From the NCBI GenBank assembly GCA_002189035.1, contig NEEC01000012.1, forward strand, positions 1,364,001-1,428,000: DNA of 64,000 bases, read 5' to 3'. Position 1 is the stretch's first letter. Every line of letters begins with the position of its first letter. Position numbers and translations under genes: made by a program. Below, piece after piece: positions 22,061-34,639 of the stretch. This stretch comes from Utricularia gibba. Lineage: Eukaryota > Streptophyta > Magnoliopsida > Lamiales > Lentibulariaceae. The notes under the pieces are model-generated. The model saw nothing but the letters and a program-made list of their open reading frames with translations, ran no database searches and was not told where the DNA came from.

Positions 22061-22929
22061 ATATAAATAAAAATATTTGGGATTTCTACTTAATAAAATA
22101 ATTTAATGTTAAACATGGGCCTTTTCATTATTTTTTTATTCATAAATACTCATAAATAGTGTTTCTAGCTTTTGCACTTCCATTCCTCTAAAGTGATGGA
22201 GTCAAGATTTCAGATATCACTTATGTTAATTCCTTAGAAACTAGAAAATCTATCATAAAAGTAGGTTAGCTTCATTCCCCATGTTGATAATAAATGGTTT
22301 TTGTTTGTTAATCTACAAAATGAAGATTTTTGAAGTTTTTTGTTACAATTTTTGGAATTTGATTGTATTTTTTATTCAATTTTTTGTTTGGATTGGTAAG
22401 GTATATATTGCAAGGTTGTTTAATTTGATAATAGCATTATCGATTTTGCATATTTGACAAACATATTTATTAAACGCCTAATTTTTATTTCATATTTTCA
22501 AGTTAATATTGCAATTTGCATGACTTTTTTTTTATTGGGATTACATATTTTTGCATTTGCTATCTATGGAATTAATGAATTTCAACTTTTTTAGGGCTCA
22601 TTTGATAGGTAAGTATTTATTGGGTATAAATTGGGTTAAAAAAATCTTGTTAATATAACCAACCAAACACACATTTCATTTTTCCTTATAAAATAAAATA
22701 TCATACAAAACTAATTAAACTCAACAATTTTAAGGTTTTCTTTTGGGGTGATGGCATATTTGACCTAAAATTTTGAATTTTTGGTATTTTTGATCCATAT
22801 CAAAATGAATTCAAAAGAATGAAATATATGATAACCAGTAGGCTGGCACAAAAGTACAGTATCCCTAGTTTGACCTTGTGCGGTTACATGGGGATCAAAT
22901 ATTTAGCTAATGTCAAAACAGGCCATAAG
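22061..22929. other. AT-rich intergenic stretch, no gene seen
   Basis: No gene or element is recognised. Poly-T runs are frequent. Confidence 0.5.
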
Positions 22930-24010
22930 AATGAAAGTAGGTGGTGCAGTCATTTGTGGTGCTTGCAATTATTTTTTAAATACGCAAGGATCGTAAATGC
23001 ACATTTGCAATATGTGTGATATTAAAAATTTGAGACAATAGAATCATGCGGTTCAGTGCATTCGCACAATCTCAACTTATTTTTTTAAAAAAAAATATTT
23101 TTTCATAAATGTTCAAACATTGCAAATACACATTTGTAATATTTGTGATATTTTTAATTTTTATATAAAAAAAGCATATTCACCACAATGCACATCTGTG
23201 GCCTTTGTAATTTTTTACATAAAGGGGCAACCACCGCAATGCACATTTGCAATGCTTGTGATATTTTCAAATTGAGTGAATCGGATCACGTTGTTTAGTG
23301 CAATCTGCATGATACTCACTTATTTTTTTAAAAAAATAATTATTTTTTTATAAATGGGAAATCACGAAGATGCACATTTGTATTGTTTTTTTTTTCTATA
23401 AAAAAAGTGTCACCATCAAAATGCACATTCTTAGTACTTTGAATTTTTTGTTATAAATAGTCAAGCACTGCAAACACACATTTGCGGTACTTGTAATATT
23501 TTTAAATTTTTTATAAAAAAACATAAGCACCGCATCGTAATTTTTTTAAAAAAAAAAATTGGAACACACTTCCAATGCACATTGTTGTGGTATTTTTAAT
23601 TTGAGAGAATGGGTCGTGTAGCTTAGCGCAATTACCATGTCTATTTACATTAAAAACATTTGAAGGACCTTCGATGAAATATTTACAGTTTCCCATTTAA
23701 TTACAAGGGAAAAGAATATAAGTGTTTGGATTTGATAAAATGGGGTCTTGGGGATTATTGCAATCCATGAGACTGTTATTTTTTAATTAAAAAATGTTTT
23801 TTAAAAAATAAGCCACCATGTTGATTTACATAAAAGCATTTGTAAGATCTCCAATAAAATCTTTGACATTTTGCACTTAAAAATTATAAGAGAAAAACAA
23901 TAAATCTAATTATTTGGTTTCAGGCACCGTGTTCACCTATGCCCTGCTTGGGGGCCAATGAATTAATAATTTGAAAGAATGGAGTTATGTCGTTTGGTGC
24001 AATCCATGAA
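22930..24010. repeat. degenerate AT-rich repeat array
   Basis: Several imperfect units share phrases such as GCACATTTG(C/T), TTTGTRATATTT, TTTTTTATAAAAAAA and GTGCAATC. The units recur at irregular spacing of roughly 100-200 bp, between about 22995 and 23560. A related pair containing TTTACATNAAAANCATTTG lies near 23645 and 23830. The array looks old and has no protein-coding content. Confidence 0.55.
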
Positions 24011-27000
24011 GCTAATAAACGTAAACAGAACCTTAGATGTTCATCACAGCATACAGATCATTCCCATTCTCAAAGCATTAAAAAAGGTAAACAACATGAA
24101 GCTAATAAAAACACCAACATATCCAATGGAGTTTTAACTTGAGTTGTGAACTAGCTTCTAAAGGAACTATGAATGCCAAAGAAGATCAAAGACTTGCTAA
24201 ATGATCCTTCAGCCATAAAGTACGGCCTGCATTACATGTGAGACACAAAAATAATTGACGATAAACTGATTTTGTGAACAATGAAGAGCAACACACTACA
24301 AAAAATCTCTCTGGATACCATCCATTGATTCCAAAAACTGAACTTCTTCTTCAAATTAATATGGTAAACATTAGAATCAGCAATTTGCCATATGAATTTG
24401 GCAAGTAAATAACTGTTTCTGAAGCATACTTTTTTTCTTTTTCGAAGATGTGAACGGTGTTGTTATCCTTCTTCAAATGAATGGAGCCTTGCTTCATTGG
24501 AGGAGTACAAAAACCATTAAGGCAAGGTAGTAATTTGGCATTCAAACCTATTTCTTCACAGATTTCTACATTTGAATCCTTAATTTCACGTGGTAGAATT
24601 CTTATACTTGAGTGAATCTACTCAATGGTATGCAATATGTCATCAATTAGTTGCTCTTGCAATTCCTTTTAAGGTTGGGGTCCTTCACAAATCTATTTGG
24701 CATCATGATTTTTCTGAAATATCACATCAGAAAATTGTTAAAAAGCAATTATGCTGCTAAGAATTTCAGATTCATATGAGCATGTTTCAAAGAGAAAAAA
24801 AATAAATCCCTCTTGATTACCTAAGATTTTAGACTGCCTATGTTTCAATTTACCCTTAAAGCCTTACTAAAAATAAATAATTTAATGAGATCACAAGCGG
24901 CATAATTATATTTTACAGCTGAATTCCCCAACCTGCTACTTAAGTTGATAGCCTACCATATAAAAAATGCACATCAAGTAATCCTTTACTTCAACTGAAT
25001 GAAACATGCCATGGATAGAATATTTCATGGAAAACACAACTCACAACAAACTTTAAAGAAAAATAGAGTTCATTTTCATCTTCTTCCTCCATTTGAAAAT
25101 AGAACTTGAAAACATTTTCAAAAATAGAATATCGAAACCTCAAATTGTACCTTCAAATATAAAATATGACATTATTTACTGTTCTTTCCACCCACTACTC
25201 ATCATCTGACTCGGATTATATTTTTGATTGAAGTTCATCCTATTCTGTAATCAAGTCCAATGCATCTAGAAACCATGTATATCATGCCATTTATTCTTAG
25301 TTGTTTCATTGTTGATGTAGTTTCATATATCTAATTCAACTTCTCTAAAATGTTTTGCCAACCAAATTTCTTAAAAGATGCTGTGAGTCTATTACCACCA
25401 ACAAATTCTTCTAGACATATTTGCAAGAATATTAGAAGATGTCAAGTTATCTTTTTGTATTGTAGGCCACACGGGGATCCCAATGTGGCTTTAGTTTATT
25501 ATTTTCCTTTATCCATTCATGTATACGACTAAAATGAAAGAAAAAAACAACGTTGGTTAAAAATCAGAATAATAGAAGTAGAAAGCCGAATACTTTGGAT
25601 TCAATTCATCACTATAATTTTGAGGCATAATGCTAAATGCAGAAAGCAGAATGCTTTCTTTTGGTGTTTGAATGTTTAGGTTTTATGAGAAATAGAGTTG
25701 ATGCATATCTTAGAAGAGGAAAACAACCCACATTACCTTGTCTATTACACGTGCAAAACTTGAAACAACCAAATTTCGCATTAATATGATACCAACGTGA
25801 ATCAAAGTTGTGTCGGGTCTGCATGTACCAAGCCCGCTAAGTGCTGGGCCATGCAATTTATACGTGTCAGGAGAACATTTTTTGGACAGGGGTAAAATTG
25901 GACGTATAGCTCCTATTATGAAGCTGAAATAAGAAAGAGAATGAAAGAAGAACGTGTGACATAGGAGAGAATGAATTCTACGGGGAGCTCTAGCAAAGAG
26001 CTGGAACAGATTGAGGATCGACACTTTGAGAAAGGTGCTTGAGATGGAAACCTTAGAAGCAAACAAGCAATTGTCTGAGAACTGAGTGTTCATACTATGC
26101 ACCAATTGGAAAAATGAGCATTTTGACGGAAAATAAGTAAATAGGAATGATGATGAAGGAAACCTCTCTACGAAGGATTTGTTTTAAGAAGAAGACCAAG
26201 CAAAATATTTCCATACTTTTATTTACTGTTCTCATTATTCAGACATGCCCTCTGCAATCGTTTATTTCAGTGCATTTGATCTTCCCGGTTGTCCTTGTTT
26301 ACTGGCCTTGAATCATAACATGTTTGCTTAAATAAAAATGCTTACCAAATACAAGTGATATCGCTTAATAATATCTCTAGTTTTCTTAGAGAACTTTTTT
26401 TTTTATGTACATAAGCACCTACAAACATTTTGTCAAACCCTATTTAATTTAGTTTATGCATAAAAATTTGCAATTGAAAACGCATTACTTTTATGGATCG
26501 ACCTAATTTTTTTTATTACTATATTTATTTTTTTGTAGAATATTTGTGACATACTTGTTCAATTTATAAATAATTTGATGGGGAAAAATTTCTTTACGCA
26601 TGACACGTGGAGAGAATTTCATCCATCAGGCATCCTATGAATTTTTTAAATGATGCATCGAGGAGAAAAGTAATTTGCAAAAATCATTTGAGACGTAATT
26701 TTGGAATGACTTACATAGATCTAATGACTTCTTACTAGATTTTCTTAAGTGAATTGAGAAACTTATGGACATGAATATAAATTCATGTATTGTTTCTAGC
26801 AAGAAGTCAAAATGAGAAGGGAGAATGTTTCAATTGCATTCCAAAGGGAGAAGAATGTATGGAGAAGAAGAAAGAAATTTTAAGAAGAGGAAAAAGAAGA
26901 AGTATGTATTACTATGATCACTTGCATTACCCAAAAAAGTGTGGAACATCCACTTAAATTAGTTGGTGCATTCTCACCAGGGTGAAATCCATCTTGTTAG

Positions 27001-28309
27001 AATCAAACTAAGTAAGAATGAATATATTTTAGGTAATGTAATTAAAATGCCAATTAGTATTCCACATACTTGACTACTTTTGTTTATGTGGAAAAGCTTC
27101 GCAATGAATGTGTATGGAAAAAAAAAAAACTCCAACATCCTAAGAACTGTCACATATAATGAGGAAATTAGTAACTTTATATATATTACAGTTTAGTGAA
27201 ATATTTTTCTGGATTTAAGTGAGATTTTGTCACATTAAGTGTGCCAAAGAGTTAAAAAAGCAGAAAAAAAAAGAGATAATGACTTAGTAACCCCAAAAAC
27301 CATGTCAACTTGGTTTTCTACATTCAATGGCAACGAACTACTTTTTTTCGATGAAATAAATTCGCAACTCTCCAAGTACTAGTTATAAGGTCAGGGACTT
27401 GTGACAGTATATCACACAGGTTACAAACCGGGGGAGGAAACATACTTAAATAGAAGGGTCTTTTTAATTTTGCACGAGGTATTTTTCTCTAAAAAAGAGA
27501 ATGTAAAAGTATGAAAGAATGCACGAAGTATTTTGCACAAGGGTAGATCGTCTATGACTTTTTACCTTTCTTGGGTCCTTGCATGCTTCAGAAAAACTGT
27601 TGAGCCCATGAACTGTGTCAAGATTTGCTATGAGCACAATGTGTGAAGAATTGATGGCTGGTAGTGTCAAGCTAAGATTCACATCATAGTGTTTGAGCCA
27701 AATTTGAGGGCGTCATTCTCGTCTTGCTATCCGATTATTGAATGATGTCATGACTTCCATTACCAATAGAGTCATTGATGGTTGTAGTGGTGTAGGTTGA
27801 TCCATCACTAGGTGAAGAAGAGTTGTCAGAACAAGAATGATATAAAGAAGCATGACTAAAGGGATCAACACCATTGGTAATACTGAGACTTATAAGGTTT
27901 GCAGAATGGATCGATAGAGAGTGATCCGAAAAGTAGGAAATGAATGAAATACCTTATTTTTTAAAAAACATTTTCATATTATCCTAGTTTTCAAATTTAT
28001 TATTATTTTATCTGAGTTTTTAAATATGATTGATAATATACTTTATCTTTTGTAATTGCATTTATATTACATCAATTAAAAGATTAAATGAGTAAATACC
28101 TCAAATTTTTTCATTTAATTTTTTATTTATATTAACTTTATAAAAACTTTGTAATATTAAAAAAAATAGAGTTATTTTTTTTCATTCTATATTATCTTTA
28201 TGAGTTTTTTATATATTTTAGGTTTAGTAAATTTATTATATGCATTTTTTTGATACATTAATATTATTAAAAACATACTTTATTTTCAGAATTTAAGATT
28301 TCAATTGAA
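24011..28309. other. long gene-poor stretch
   Basis: I find no gene, RNA gene or assignable element. Short open frames near 24351-24545 (minus) and 25633-26105 (minus) lack recognisable domains. A CACTACAAAAAA phrase near 24295 resembles a CACTA-element end, but no partner end was found. Confidence 0.4.
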
Positions 28310-28465
28310 GGTTTAGGATTCGAAATTTCAAAGTTGAAATTTGGATTAATGCGTTTAGAGTTTTGGATTTATACTTTAGAGTTTAGGATTTAAAAAATTA
28401 TGATTTAAGCTATTTAAATTTAGAATTTAGAATTTAATTTTGTGATTTAAAATTTAGAGATTAAA
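28310..28465. repeat. degenerate telomere-like (TTTAGNN) repeat
   Basis: Phrases such as GTTTAGGATT, TTTAGAGTTTAGGATTTA and TTTAGAATTTAGAATTTAA recur with a period near 7. The plant telomere unit is TTTAGGG. This looks like a strongly decayed interstitial telomeric-like tract, though simple AT-rich slippage could also give it. Confidence 0.45.
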
Positions 28466-28850
28466 ATAAAGATAAATTTCTAATATAAATGAATACTAAA
28501 GGTAAATTATTAATAAAAATGTAAACAAAGCTAAAATACAAAGAAAAAGAATAACTAAGGTAAATTGTCAATAAAAAATTTCAAAAAATTAAATAACAAA
28601 TAAATTAAAGAGTGAGAGGTACATCAGTAATAAATGTATTCTCACATTGATATTTTGCAAAATATCATTGCTGGTAACATGTCCACATTTACTATCAATG
28701 TTCAAAATATTGCCGAGATCCATGCGAATATTGAAAAGGAAAAAAAAACCTTCATTAAAAGACAACGAAAAATATAGATGGAATTGTGAGAAGAGAGAAC
28801 TTGTCCTTATTTGGATTTATATCTACAATATAAGTTAAATAATCGAAAAT

Positions 28851-29108
28851 TCACAAGTGAGAGATGTTTGGTGTCTCGTTAAATAGTAATTCATATAGAG
28901 TTTTCATATGTAAAACTGAAGATGAAAGATGGTCGATTGAATAGACAGCCACAAGTATTGTGTCTCCCCAAAAAACCTTGGGCATGCCGATGTACAGGAG
29001 AATAGATCGAACAATTTCAACTAGTTGTCTATGCTTTCTTTCGACACTTTTATTTTGCTGAGCAAAAAAGTGGTTGCAAGTTCGATGATGATATAACCTC
29101 TTTTTCAA
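28851..29108 (-). pseudogene. copia integrase fragment
   Basis: An 85-codon open stretch carries QQNKSVERKHRQLVEIVRS, PKVFWGDTILVAVYSIDHL and KTLYELLFNETPNISHL. These match the region just after the integrase catalytic Glu in copia polyproteins. It lacks the upstream Asp motifs. Confidence 0.9.
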
Positions 29109-30205
29109 AAAAGACTCTCACAAGAGTCATTGACAATGTCATAACCATTCTCCAACTTGGTGTTCTGCACTTTGGAATCAAATTGAGTTTCCGTCATATT
29201 CAAAAAAAATCAATAATATTGTCAAGAACAAGTGTTAGAAAATAACATCTGCCACTTTGGGAGGGTGTACAGTAGTGCCCCATAAATCAATCTGAAGTAA
29301 TTCAATGGTGGAAAAAAAAAATGGTATTGGAAAAAGTATGGGTATCTCATATTGTTATTTAAATGATTTTCAACTATTTTATATGAAATATCCAACTTTG
29401 ATGGATTTGAAAGGAAGTTGAGGCTCACACATATGCAAGGTTTAACTTTTTACATTGAGTTGAGTTTTCGAAAAATTTTGAAATTTAAAAAATAGAACAG
29501 TGTTTTTTATGTTTGAGGTTTTGATTTTTTCTCATTCTTGATATTCGATTTACAACATTCAAATGTATTTGAACATCACTTTCGGTTCTTAACAAATGGT
29601 GACAAAGAGAATCATAATAGCCAACATTCTTAGGAAAAATAATATTTTTCAGAAAAGGAATGGAGGCACATCCAAAGCGATGATGCCAAATACATAAATT
29701 CTCCTAATTGCTGGACTTTTAAGTCATAAATGAAAAAGCACAACTTCTCACTTCATCATGTAAGTGATATAGACCATAATGAACATATCACCTTGCCACG
29801 ATTCGATTACTTTGTCAGTCCTAAAAAAAAAACACCCATCATAAAAACAGTTCTTAGATTATTCTGTCTAGCGATTTGATAGACTAAAATAAATTTAAAA
29901 GAAATGGTGATCAGACTTAGATGACCTCAAATTTTGAAGAGACATCATTGATCCACACATATGAGATGTTGCTCCAGAGTACAAAATCCAATCTCCCTTG
30001 CTAATATAACATGAATTAAGACTTGTACATGCAAATTCCTTATCGTCATGGCCAGTGTTTCATGTCTCTAATTCACGTTTACCTACTTTCTCTTGATACT
30101 AAGACTACAAATTATGTACAAGAGCAATAAACTCAGGAGGCAGAAAATCAGTAGAGCTGCTAATTGTCACAATTGGTTAATCAACCATATTTATGGACTG
30201 TCTCT

Positions 30206-31130
30206 TCAAATGATTTGGTTTCCCATGAAGTTTGTATCAATTGTCCCGTCTCGTGTGTGGTGCCACTTACGACAATAGCTACAATGATGCTTCTCCACTA
30301 ACGCATCAGGCCAATCAAAAGAACCATGTTGTTGGCGACCAATAGTGTGTTTTTTTGACAAGAAAGAATTGGGAAACCGAAACTTGAACCTTCTCCAATA
30401 GGAGTTAGAATACATTAGTGTTCACAAGAGAGTACTAGGTGATAAGCTTCATCAAGAGGTAGTTGTGACGCAATGGCCTGATTTTTTAAAGAATTGTAAG
30501 ACTCATTTAGCCCAAACAAGAATTGATGTAGCCTACTTGAGTCCTCCTCACTTTCTTTCAATTGTTTGCCTGAATCCCCCAAAACAATGGGCGATGGCCG
30601 AAGAGAGTCCAAATGATTCGAAATCTTATTTTCATCTTCTTGGGTGGTAGTTTGTAGTTTGTAGTTCCCCATAACTCTCATGCATTTGTTGCATCAACAA
30701 ACACCCGTGAAATATTCTTCTCCATCAAGTTCAAAATGAAAGACATGACTTCATAATCCTGCCATTCTCGAAAAATTCATTGGATTTATTCCATTTTTGG
30801 AGCATAATTGTTGACTCCTTTACATCTACTGCTCCCTCAATTGGCTTAGGAGGTCAGCATGGTGGGTTTTCCAACCCATCAATGTGAGGAAAGCAATATC
30901 GCCCTCCCAAGGCTATCTTCATCACCTTTGACCACATCATGCAGTTGCGGCCATCAAAACAATTCACAATATGCAATGAATTTCCAGTAGCATCAATGAG
31001 AGCCACCAAAAAGAAATTGAAAACAAGGTTGGAAAAAAGTGAATTACTACTTTGATACCATATACAGAAACGGGTGTCATATCTCCTTTGAAAGAAAAAT
31101 CCGGTACATACATGAAAAATGTCTAAAATC
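30206..31130 (-). pseudogene. copia gag relic
   Basis: Frames are broken between 31130 and 30206. Gag signatures include the N-terminal NCMMWSKVMKIALGG block, the RLHQFLFGLNESYNSLKNQA block and a zinc-knuckle remnant. A PBS-like site lies within it at 31049-31060, so the annotated upper edge overlaps the 5' leader. Confidence 0.75.
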
Positions 31131-31810
31131 AATCTAGCACATTGTCTATCATCAAATTTTGTGCACTGAACAAAAGGATTCCTAACAATAATGAAAAATA
31201 TTTCAACGGTTACCCTCCTTCTTGGGTGGAGGCCAACCTTAAGTGTGCGTTTGGTTGGATGGAAATGTATTAATTGGGTTTAGATAATATGGGTATAGAT
31301 GGGTTAAGTTAAAATGTTGTTTGGTTAATGTATTAATATTAACCCATCCAATTTGTTTGGTTAGATGGTATTGATATTTGGGTATTAGTTATTTTATATT
31401 TAAATTACCAAAATAACCTTATGAATTAAATAAATAATTAACCATTATTTTTACTTTGACTATATAAAATTGAGAAGTCTAGGGTTTGCCCCTAATTGGA
31501 AATTGGCTATCAGGTAAGATTCAGTATAAATTCTTCCAAACCAATTTTCAATATTGATGATTCGATGAGTGATTTGATGCGTGACTTGATGTGTGATTTA
31601 ATGTATGTACTTGAGTATTCATCATTGCAATGTATGTATGATTTCCATCCGTGATTTGATGTGTGGATGAGTGAATGATGTATTCATGATGTAGTTGAGA
31701 ATGATGATTCATAATTGTAACATGGTGATTTGATGGATGATTCATCATTGTAACATGTATTGATATATTGTTACAACTAGGAGAACAAGTCACGGTCATC
31801 ATTGTGAGGT

Positions 31811-32150
31811 ATGCATGTATGCACTTCATTTTGAATAGTTTAAATAATCATTATTTATTTGTGAATATTTGTTTTATAGGTATTACACAAGTTGTATGCA
31901 TGTATGCACTTCATTTTGAATAGTTTAAATAATCATTATGTATTTGTGAATATTTGTTTTATAGGTATTACACAAGTTGTATGCATGTATGCACTTCATT
32001 TTGAATAGTTTAAATAATCATTATGTATTTGTGAATATTTGTTTTATAGGTATTACACAAGTTGTATGCATGTATGCACTTCATTTTGAATAGTTTAAAT
32101 AATCATTATGTATTTGTGAATATTTGTTTTATAGGTATTACACAAGTTGT
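31811..32150 (+). repeat. 85-bp minisatellite, four tandem copies
   Basis: Four copies start at 31811, 31896, 31981 and 32066. They are identical except for a T/G difference in the first copy near position 46 of the unit. Each unit begins ATGCATGTATGCAC and ends TATTACACAAGTTGT. Each contains TTTTATAG followed by GT, which resembles an intron 3' end, directly upstream of the transposon's MYB-like ORF. Confidence 0.97.
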
Positions 32151-32895
32151 GACCCATGGACTCTAATATAATGAATAAGAAAAGCGTCAATGGAGTCCAC
32201 AAGAGGAAAAACAATTGGTGATAGCATTGAAAACAATCATTGAAGAGGAATAAAAAGCTGAAAATGGTTTTCAAGCAAGATATCATGGAGTCATTGAAGT
32301 TCATTTATTGAAATTACTACCAGGAATATTGGATAGAAAAGGTATGTTATTAACTAATTTGCATGCTGATTATTTATACATATCATTATATCATTTGCAT
32401 ATTTATTTATGGCAGTCATATCCAAAGTCAAATTGGGTGAGGAGCAAGACTTGGCCCCTATTTAATGTTTGGTCTGAAATTTTTGGAAGAAATGATGCTT
32501 TCACCACAGCTACAAAAGACTCTACTACATTTTTTGATGACATGGCATCACCAGATGTCAATTCTCAAAGTAAAAGCAACAGGAAAAGAGAAAGGTTGAC
32601 AAGAAACTCAGATTTTATGGTGGAGTTAAAAGATTTTGCTGAGAGAACAACTATTGCCACTAAAGCAGCTGCCTCTAAATTGGGAGGTGCTGAATTAGTA
32701 GTGCAAAAACAGCAACATGAAATTAATTGATGCATTCGAAGTATGCCTATTCAGATCTTAGTTTCTCAATTAACCAAAATTTGTGAGAACATTTTCACAT
32801 ATCCAGGCAAAATGTAGGTATTCCTCACTTTGGATGATAAAGCTTGTGTAGAAATGATTCAAGACCTTTACTATGAATTATTTGATGGATGTTAA
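32150..32895 (+). pseudogene. Harbinger ORF1: Myb/SANT-like DNA-binding protein
   Basis: Exon 1 reads KRQWSPQEEKQLVIALKTII near 32185-32245, then ENGFQARYHGVIEVHLLKLL, ending at a GT near 32342. An intron to 32415 is followed by YPKSNWVRSKTWPLFNVWSE. This matches the Myb/SANT-like domain (Myb_DNA-bind_3) of the second protein encoded by PIF/Harbinger elements, which helps the transposase bind DNA. A stop in the first exon (after TIIEE), a TGA at 32728-32730 and the loss of a clear start make it a pseudogene. Related host genes exist, but the TIR context favours the transposon. Confidence 0.75.
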
Positions 32896-33110
32896 AGCAT
32901 TGCATGTGAGTTGTAATCACTCTTGAGCACTCTTCTTTTATTCAAACATGCAAACTTAAACTATTTTGATGCTTGTTCATGGAAAGAACTTTTGATTATA
33001 AGTATTCATGTCATTTTTCAGTAGTCAATGTCATAATGAAATTTGTAATCATTGTCTGTGAAATAATATCAAAAACATCATCTTCATATTTAAATTCTCA
33101 CATATGAATT

Positions 33111-33420
33111 TCACATATTGTTTGCAATATCATCCCTCCAATTTGTCCATGCTTGTGATGATTCAATCTTGGAAATAAATAGATCCTCATAATCATTTTC
33201 TTCATGAGTTTCACTGCTGTTGTAATTCCATGGGATTTCTACTTCTATTGGGTCATACATCATTTGCATTTGTATGAAGTAATGCAGCAAAATACATATC
33301 AAAATGATGTGATTTTGAGTTTTAATGGGGTAGAGTAAGGATCTCGTAAAATACCCCAACATATTTTCAATACATCCCAAGCTCACTCAATAACATTTCG
33401 GGCTTTTGCATGTCTCGTAT
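33111..33420 (-). pseudogene. Harbinger transposase C-terminal fragment
   Basis: The minus-strand reading in mixed frames gives WDVLK and WGILRDPYS, KTQNHIILICILLHYFIQM and, at the end, SSQAWTNWRDDIANNM. These are the end of the DDE domain and the conserved tail of plant PIF/Harbinger transposases. The catalytic core is absent. Confidence 0.8.
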
Positions 33421-33538
33421 TAAATAATTCTTTGGCATTTTGAGGGTTATATTAAAAATATAATAATATACCAAACAAGGGTATCTTTTATTAACTCACC
33501 TATACCCACTCTGAAACTAACAACCAAGCGCACCCTAA

Positions 33539-34315
33539 ATGTGTCTCATTCTCATGTGACCTTGTCCTTTGTCTCATTGGGTTTGACCCTCTGAAGGGGA
33601 CAGGTTGTGGGGCTGGGGCTTTCATCCAGATGAACTTCTTTGGACATGCGCTCATCTCGTTGTTCCTTAGTGATGATGATTCTTAATTGCATCAACAATA
33701 ATATTTTTCTTTTTCTTTCAAGTTTTATCATTGTATTTACAATTTAATACAATGGGTATTAATATATTTATCACATAAAGTATTACTTAAAATCCAATAT
33801 TTTAACTATACATTTAATAATAGGTAGTTGACGTCATAGGCCATTACTATTTATCAAAACAATGTGTTTAATTTTTACTATTTAATGAAAATGGCATATT
33901 TATCTTTATTGATATTATTGACTTTTATTGTTTGACATGTTTAGTCTTTAAAATATGCAAAAGTTGGTTCCTAATGCTTTTTAATTCAAACATTTTTTTT
34001 TTTGTTTTTATTGTTTGAATAGTTGATTATAACTGTCTAAAAATCAGACAACTTTTATCCTTATTATTTTATAAAATTTGTAGTTCACCACCCCTGCTGC
34101 TTGATACCGTTGATTGCCACGAAAACGGCACTTGACCTACCTATTTGCATGCGGTCAAAGCGGTCTGTGGTGGCGAAGCTTGTGACAATTTTAAAACAAT
34201 GGGAATGTGCTACACATATTTTTAAAATAATGGAGATTTACAATAATTTTTTGAAAGAGGAATAACCAAATTAAATATATATTTTCAAAGATGTAATATA
34301 TTTTTATCTTAAAAC
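33539..34315. other. intergenic stretch, no gene seen
   Basis: AT-rich, with one GC-richer patch near 34085-34190 and no recognisable element. Confidence 0.5.
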
Positions 34316-34585
34316 TGTTATTTCACTCAACAAGCCTAATGCACTTGACAAACTCAAATACAAATACTCAAACTCCAGGACAGAATGTTTCAGAAGAAAG
34401 CCCAATTAACAAATCGGGCAAATTGCAAAAGGAAGAAAAAGTGGAAAAGGCTATGATAGAAATGGTTGGAAAAAGTAATAACAATTTTGCATTGAGCATT
34501 GGGAAAGTTCTCATCCCACACATGTATAAATAGATATTGATGTAACATTTAAACCTATAGAATGAATGAAATCCTTATTTTATCA
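34316..34585 (+). repeat. putative 5' LTR of the split copia element
   Basis: The 270-bp interval starts TGTTATTTCACTC and ends CCTTATTTTATCA, directly before the PBS. It contains a TATA-like TGTATAAATAG near 34523 and an ending of AT-rich U5 type. No partner LTR is visible. Confidence 0.6.
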
Positions 34586-34597
34586 TGGTATTAGAGC
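34586..34597 (+). other. primer-binding site (initiator Met-tRNA)
   Basis: TGGTATTAGAGC differs by one base from the standard plant copia PBS and directly follows the putative LTR. Confidence 0.88.
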
Positions 34598-34639
34598 ACA
34601 AGATAAACTAAGGTCATGAGTTTTGGTGAACACCATAGT

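Larger units (their letters stand above)
28851..31130 (-). mobile_element. decayed Ty1/copia element (gag to integrase)
   Basis: The minus-strand order is: PBS-like TGGTATCAAAGT (31049-31060); a gag start with FDGRNCMMWSKVMKIALGGR near 30960-30885; more gag (RLHQFLFGLNESYNSLKNQA) near 30540-30480; a broken zinc-knuckle-like CSYC...HH segment near 30290; and integrase with NKSVERKHRQLVEIVRSIL and PKVFWGDTIL at 29060-28960. Stops and frame changes are numerous. RT and the 3' LTR are absent. Confidence 0.82.
31243..33535. mobile_element. PIF/Harbinger DNA transposon, degraded
   Basis: The ends are inverted repeats of about 15 bp: GTGTGCGTTTGGTTG at the left, and at the right the inverse of GGGTGCGCTTGGTTG. 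They are flanked by TAA at 31240-31242 and 33536-33538, the TWA-type 3-bp target duplication of this superfamily. Inside are a MYB/SANT-like ORF on plus and the C-terminus of a Harbinger transposase on minus, the usual two-gene layout. Most of the transposase is missing. Confidence 0.85.

Noticed and set aside
24290-24310. CACTACAAAAAA phrase resembling a CACTA transposon end
   Set aside because: No inverted partner with a matching 3-bp duplication was found within several kb, and no transposase domain is visible.
31555-31760. TGATTTGATG-like phrases that could be a second repeat array
   Set aside because: Phrases recur, but without a stable period; treated as low-complexity transposon sequence rather than a separate array.
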